From positions 742 through 17,269 of the forward strand of contig JAMDDG010000333.1 in assembly GCA_023488865.1 (NCBI GenBank): a DNA stretch of 16,528 nucleotides, given 5' to 3'. The notes beneath the pieces were generated by a model that worked only from the letters and a program-made list of their open reading frames with translations, was not told the DNA's origin and searched no databases. The DNA comes from Bacteroidota bacterium. Its GTDB lineage: Bacteria > Bacteroidota > Bacteroidia > Bacteroidales > Prolixibacteraceae. The translations under genes were made by a program, and so were the position numbers. Of the stretch, positions 14,522 through 16,528 are shown one piece after another; the stretch's first letter is position 1, and every line of letters starts with the position of its first letter.

Positions 14522-15799
14522 TTAACCCAAAATATAATTTTGCATAACATAGGCGAAAACACCCGCGAAATAGCCCAGCAGCGCAAGCAGGCTGATCTTT
14601 TTCAAATACCAGAAAAAATTAATCTTTTCCATTCCCATAGCAGCCACCCCGGCTGCTGAACCAATAATCAGTATACTTCCGCCGGTACCGGCACAATATG
14701 CCAGAAATTCCCAAAAGTAATGGTCTGTTGGATATTGGGCCAGACTGTACATCCCTTGTGTGGCAGCTACCAGTGGTACATTGTCCACAATTGAGGAAAG
14801 TAATCCGATCGACACGACAATGATGTTCTCATTTTGAATGGTTGTTGTCATCCAACTGGCAATGGAAGTGAGGATTCCTGCGGATTGCAAAGCAGCAATA
14901 CTCACCAAAATCCCCAAAAAGAAAAGGATGCTTGCTGTATCGATTTTACGAAGCGCCTGAACAACTGAAAGCGCATATTTCTCATCTTCATTCTTCTTCC
15001 CATGCATGATTTCTGTAATAACCCACAAGATACCAAGACCGAGAAGCATCCCCATGTAGGGGGGGAGGTGGGTGGCTGTCTTAAAAACCGGGACCAAAAC
15101 AAGAACAGAGACGCCAGACAAAAAAACAATTGTTTTGTGGTTCCGGGGTAGTGTTTGATTTTTATCCACTTTCACGTTAGGCCTTTCTGCTCTTCCTTTG
15201 ATTATAAAAGAAAGAAAAATCAAGGGAATGATCATGCTGAGAACGCTGGGTATAAAAAGTTTGGCCATTATGTTAAGTGTCGTGATTTGCCCACCCATCC
15301 AGAGCATGGTCGTGGTTACGTCACCTATCGGGGTCCAGGCGCCACCGGCATTTGCGGCAATCACAACTATACCTGCAAAAAACAATCTGTCTTTGTCATT
15401 TCGGATCAGTTTTCCAAGCAAAGAAACCATAACAATAGTCGTAGTAAGATTGTCCAGAATTGAAGAAAGGAAAAAAGTAATTAGCCCTACAACCCAAAGT
15501 AATTTTCGTTGGTCAGTTTGATGTATCGCAGAGGTGATAATATCGAAACCATCATGAGCGTCAATTAGTTCAACAATTGTCATGGCGCCTAAAAGAAAGA
15601 AGAGAATTCCGGAAAGGCTGCCTAAATGTTGTTGGAGTTCATCAGAGACCAGCTCTTTGTTAGCGGATAATAGGATGTATGCCGTCCAGCAAAGCGTACC
15701 CGTAATTAATGCAATGGCTGATTTGTTGATTTTAATGGAATTTTCAAATGCAATTGCAACGTATCCCAAAACGAAAATTGAAATTAGCACTCCTGTCAT
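14522..15799 (-). CDS. nhaD: NhaD-type Na+/H+ antiporter
   Basis: Inner-membrane antiporter that expels Na+ (or Li+) in exchange for protons. With the chosen start it has 425 residues and roughly a dozen helices. NhaD hallmarks: GYVAIAFEN near the N-terminus, FFLLGAMTIVELIDAHDGF, SSILDNLTTTIVM, ANAGGAWTPIGDVTTTMLW, a second SSIVDNVPLVAA and CAGTGGSILIIGSAAGVAAMG. The two DN-containing segments are typical ion-transport motifs of this superfamily. The frame extends to a TTG at 15850 and a GTG at 15847. I prefer the ATG at 15797-15799 because the family usually starts just before the first helix, and because a near-match -7 box (TATATTGG on the minus strand, 15851-15858) would put the transcript start inside the longer version. 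It lies between two amt genes on the same strand as both. Confidence 0.93.
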   Translation of the reverse strand: MTGVLISIFVLGYVAIAFENSIKINKSAIALITGTLCWTAYILLSANKELVSDELQQHLGSLSGILFFLLGAMTIVELIDAHDGFDIITSAIHQTDQRKLLWVVGLITFFLSSILDNLTTTIVMVSLLGKLIRNDKDRLFFAGIVVIAANAGGAWTPIGDVTTTMLWMGGQITTLNIMAKLFIPSVLSMIIPLIFLSFIIKGRAERPNVKVDKNQTLPRNHKTIVFLSGVSVLVLVPVFKTATHLPPYMGMLLGLGILWVITEIMHGKKNEDEKYALSVVQALRKIDTASILFFLGILVSIAALQSAGILTSIASWMTTTIQNENIIVVSIGLLSSIVDNVPLVAATQGMYSLAQYPTDHYFWEFLAYCAGTGGSILIIGSAAGVAAMGMEKINFFWYLKKISLLALLGYFAGVFAYVMQNYILG

Positions 15800-15905
15800 C
15801 TCTTTTATGATATTTTGAGTTTGTATGTATTTAAGATCTACTTTCACCAACCAATATAGTTGGATTTTTTTAAATTAGGATGAAATTGGTTGATTAGTTC
15901 ATTTA

Positions 15906-15966
15906 AGAAAAAATCCGGGCAACATCCGAAATTGCTTTCCCCAAGCATATCTCTCTGTTACCCGGA
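15906..15966 (-). terminator. Intrinsic terminator downstream of the second amt gene
   Basis: TCCGGG-C-AACA (15914-15924) pairs with TGTT-A-CCCGGA (15956-15966), 10 of 11 positions. The 31-nt loop contains a second small hairpin (TGCTT/AAGCA, 15933-15947). On the minus strand the stem is followed by TTTTTTCTT, as expected for a rho-independent terminator of the amt gene that ends at 16059. Confidence 0.65.
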
Positions 15967-16058
15967 ATATTGCACGTAAAATCAATGAAAGTTGTTCGAA
16001 ATTTACTATAAATAGTTTCTGTGCAATTTTTGTTGAATTGGATGATTAATGGTTGGTT

Positions 16059-16528
16059 TTACCATGAAAGAGGAGTTTCTGCGTTTTTATCCATTTTAAT
16101 ACCTGAATAACCTTCAGTTCCCATTTCCGGCACATCAAGTCCATCAAGTTCATCTTGAGCGCTAACTCTATTTCCAACTGTTTTATCAAGTAATTTAAAA
16201 ACAACCCAGCCAATACCAGCAACATAAATTAGGTTGGTAGTTACACCAATGATTTGAGCAAGTAACTGAGATGCATCACCATAGAATAATCCTTTTACAG
16301 TACCTGCAACCCCATTCCATCCGTCGCCATATGTTCCGTCTGCAAAAAGGCCTAATGCAATCATACCCCATAAACCGTTTATACCGTGGACTGCAACTGC
16401 ACCAACCGGATCATCGACTTTAAGTTTTTTCTCAATAAAGAATGCTGCTTCAATTACTAAAACCCCAGAAATCAGTCCGATTAATGCAGCTGATTGTACA
16501 GATACAAAGGCACATGGAGCAGTAATAG
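16059..16528 (-). CDS. amt: Ammonium transporter (Amt family), copy 2, C-terminal part
   Basis: The frame is open to the right edge of the window, so the 5' part is missing; about 155 C-terminal residues are visible. The ATG at 16364 is internal, because upstream codons continue with conserved sequence: the segment VDDPVGAVAVHGINGLWG carries the second pore histidine of the Amt family. The last helix (IIGVTTNLIYVAGIGWVVFKLLD) is followed by the cytoplasmic tail NRVSAQDELDGLDVPEMG, the regulatory PII-contact region in this family. The tail and pore context differ from copy 1 (DVFPAHGMGG there), so the two belong to different subtypes rather than a recent duplication. A PII gene, if any, would be beyond the window. 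Confidence 0.93.
   Translation of the reverse strand, partial: ITAPCAFVSVQSAALIGLISGVLVIEAAFFIEKKLKVDDPVGAVAVHGINGLWGMIALGLFADGTYGDGWNGVAGTVKGLFYGDASQLLAQIIGVTTNLIYVAGIGWVVFKLLDKTVGNRVSAQDELDGLDVPEMGTEGYSGIKMDKNAETPLSW

Overview
This is a chromosomal window from a member of the Bacteroidota, most likely the order Bacteroidales or a close relative. I infer this from several things. Ribosome-binding sites are weak and A/T-rich. Several genes have -7 boxes of the Bacteroidota type (TAnnTTTG). A DUF3127 protein is present, ComEC lacks a recognisable metallo-beta-lactamase active site, and there is an M64-family secreted peptidase. The genus cannot be fixed from the sequence. I see no rRNA, tRNA, CRISPR array, transposase or phage gene. 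The content reads as ordinary core and transport genes with a few unusual intergenic elements.

Left part (1-3.4 kb): the 3' end of peptide deformylase, a heptameric tandem repeat, comEC, and a convergent YciO/TsaC-family gene whose stop lies 2 nt from the comEC stop. Between this gene and the next is a repetitive tract (3397-3509) made of degenerate 9-10 nt units in opposing orientation. Its last bases form the TTG start of the next gene.

Middle-left (3.5-8 kb, plus strand): a MATE efflux transporter overlaps a stand-alone MnmD tRNA-wobble methyltransferase by 11 nt, and ApbE (flavin transferase lipoprotein) follows after about 50 nt. These three look like one operon. A separately promoted FKBP-type prolyl isomerase lipoprotein ends in a strong hairpin terminator. 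It is followed by a DUF3127 protein with an SSB-like acidic C-terminal tip (DDLPF).

Middle (8-12.2 kb): an Lrp/AsnC regulator and a YbdG-type mechanosensitive channel lie on the minus strand. A secreted M64 metallopeptidase and a nitroreductase lie on the plus strand, separated by 270 nt that may hold a small membrane-protein remnant.

Right part (12.2-16.5 kb): an ammonium and sodium transport block. An Amt transporter is divergent from a second Lrp/AsnC regulator, about half identical to the first. An NhaD Na+/H+ antiporter follows, then the C-terminal part of a second Amt transporter that runs off the right edge. Between the second regulator and nhaD is an AT-rich stretch with two identical AATAGGGGGTAT copies around an 18-bp palindrome. 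The layout suggests coordinated handling of ammonium, sodium and osmotic stress under feast/famine-type regulators, but that link is inference. I found no convincing novel multi-gene system. The best leads are the DUF3127/SSB-like tail, the inverted repetitive tract at the MATE start codon, and the paired Lrp paralogues.
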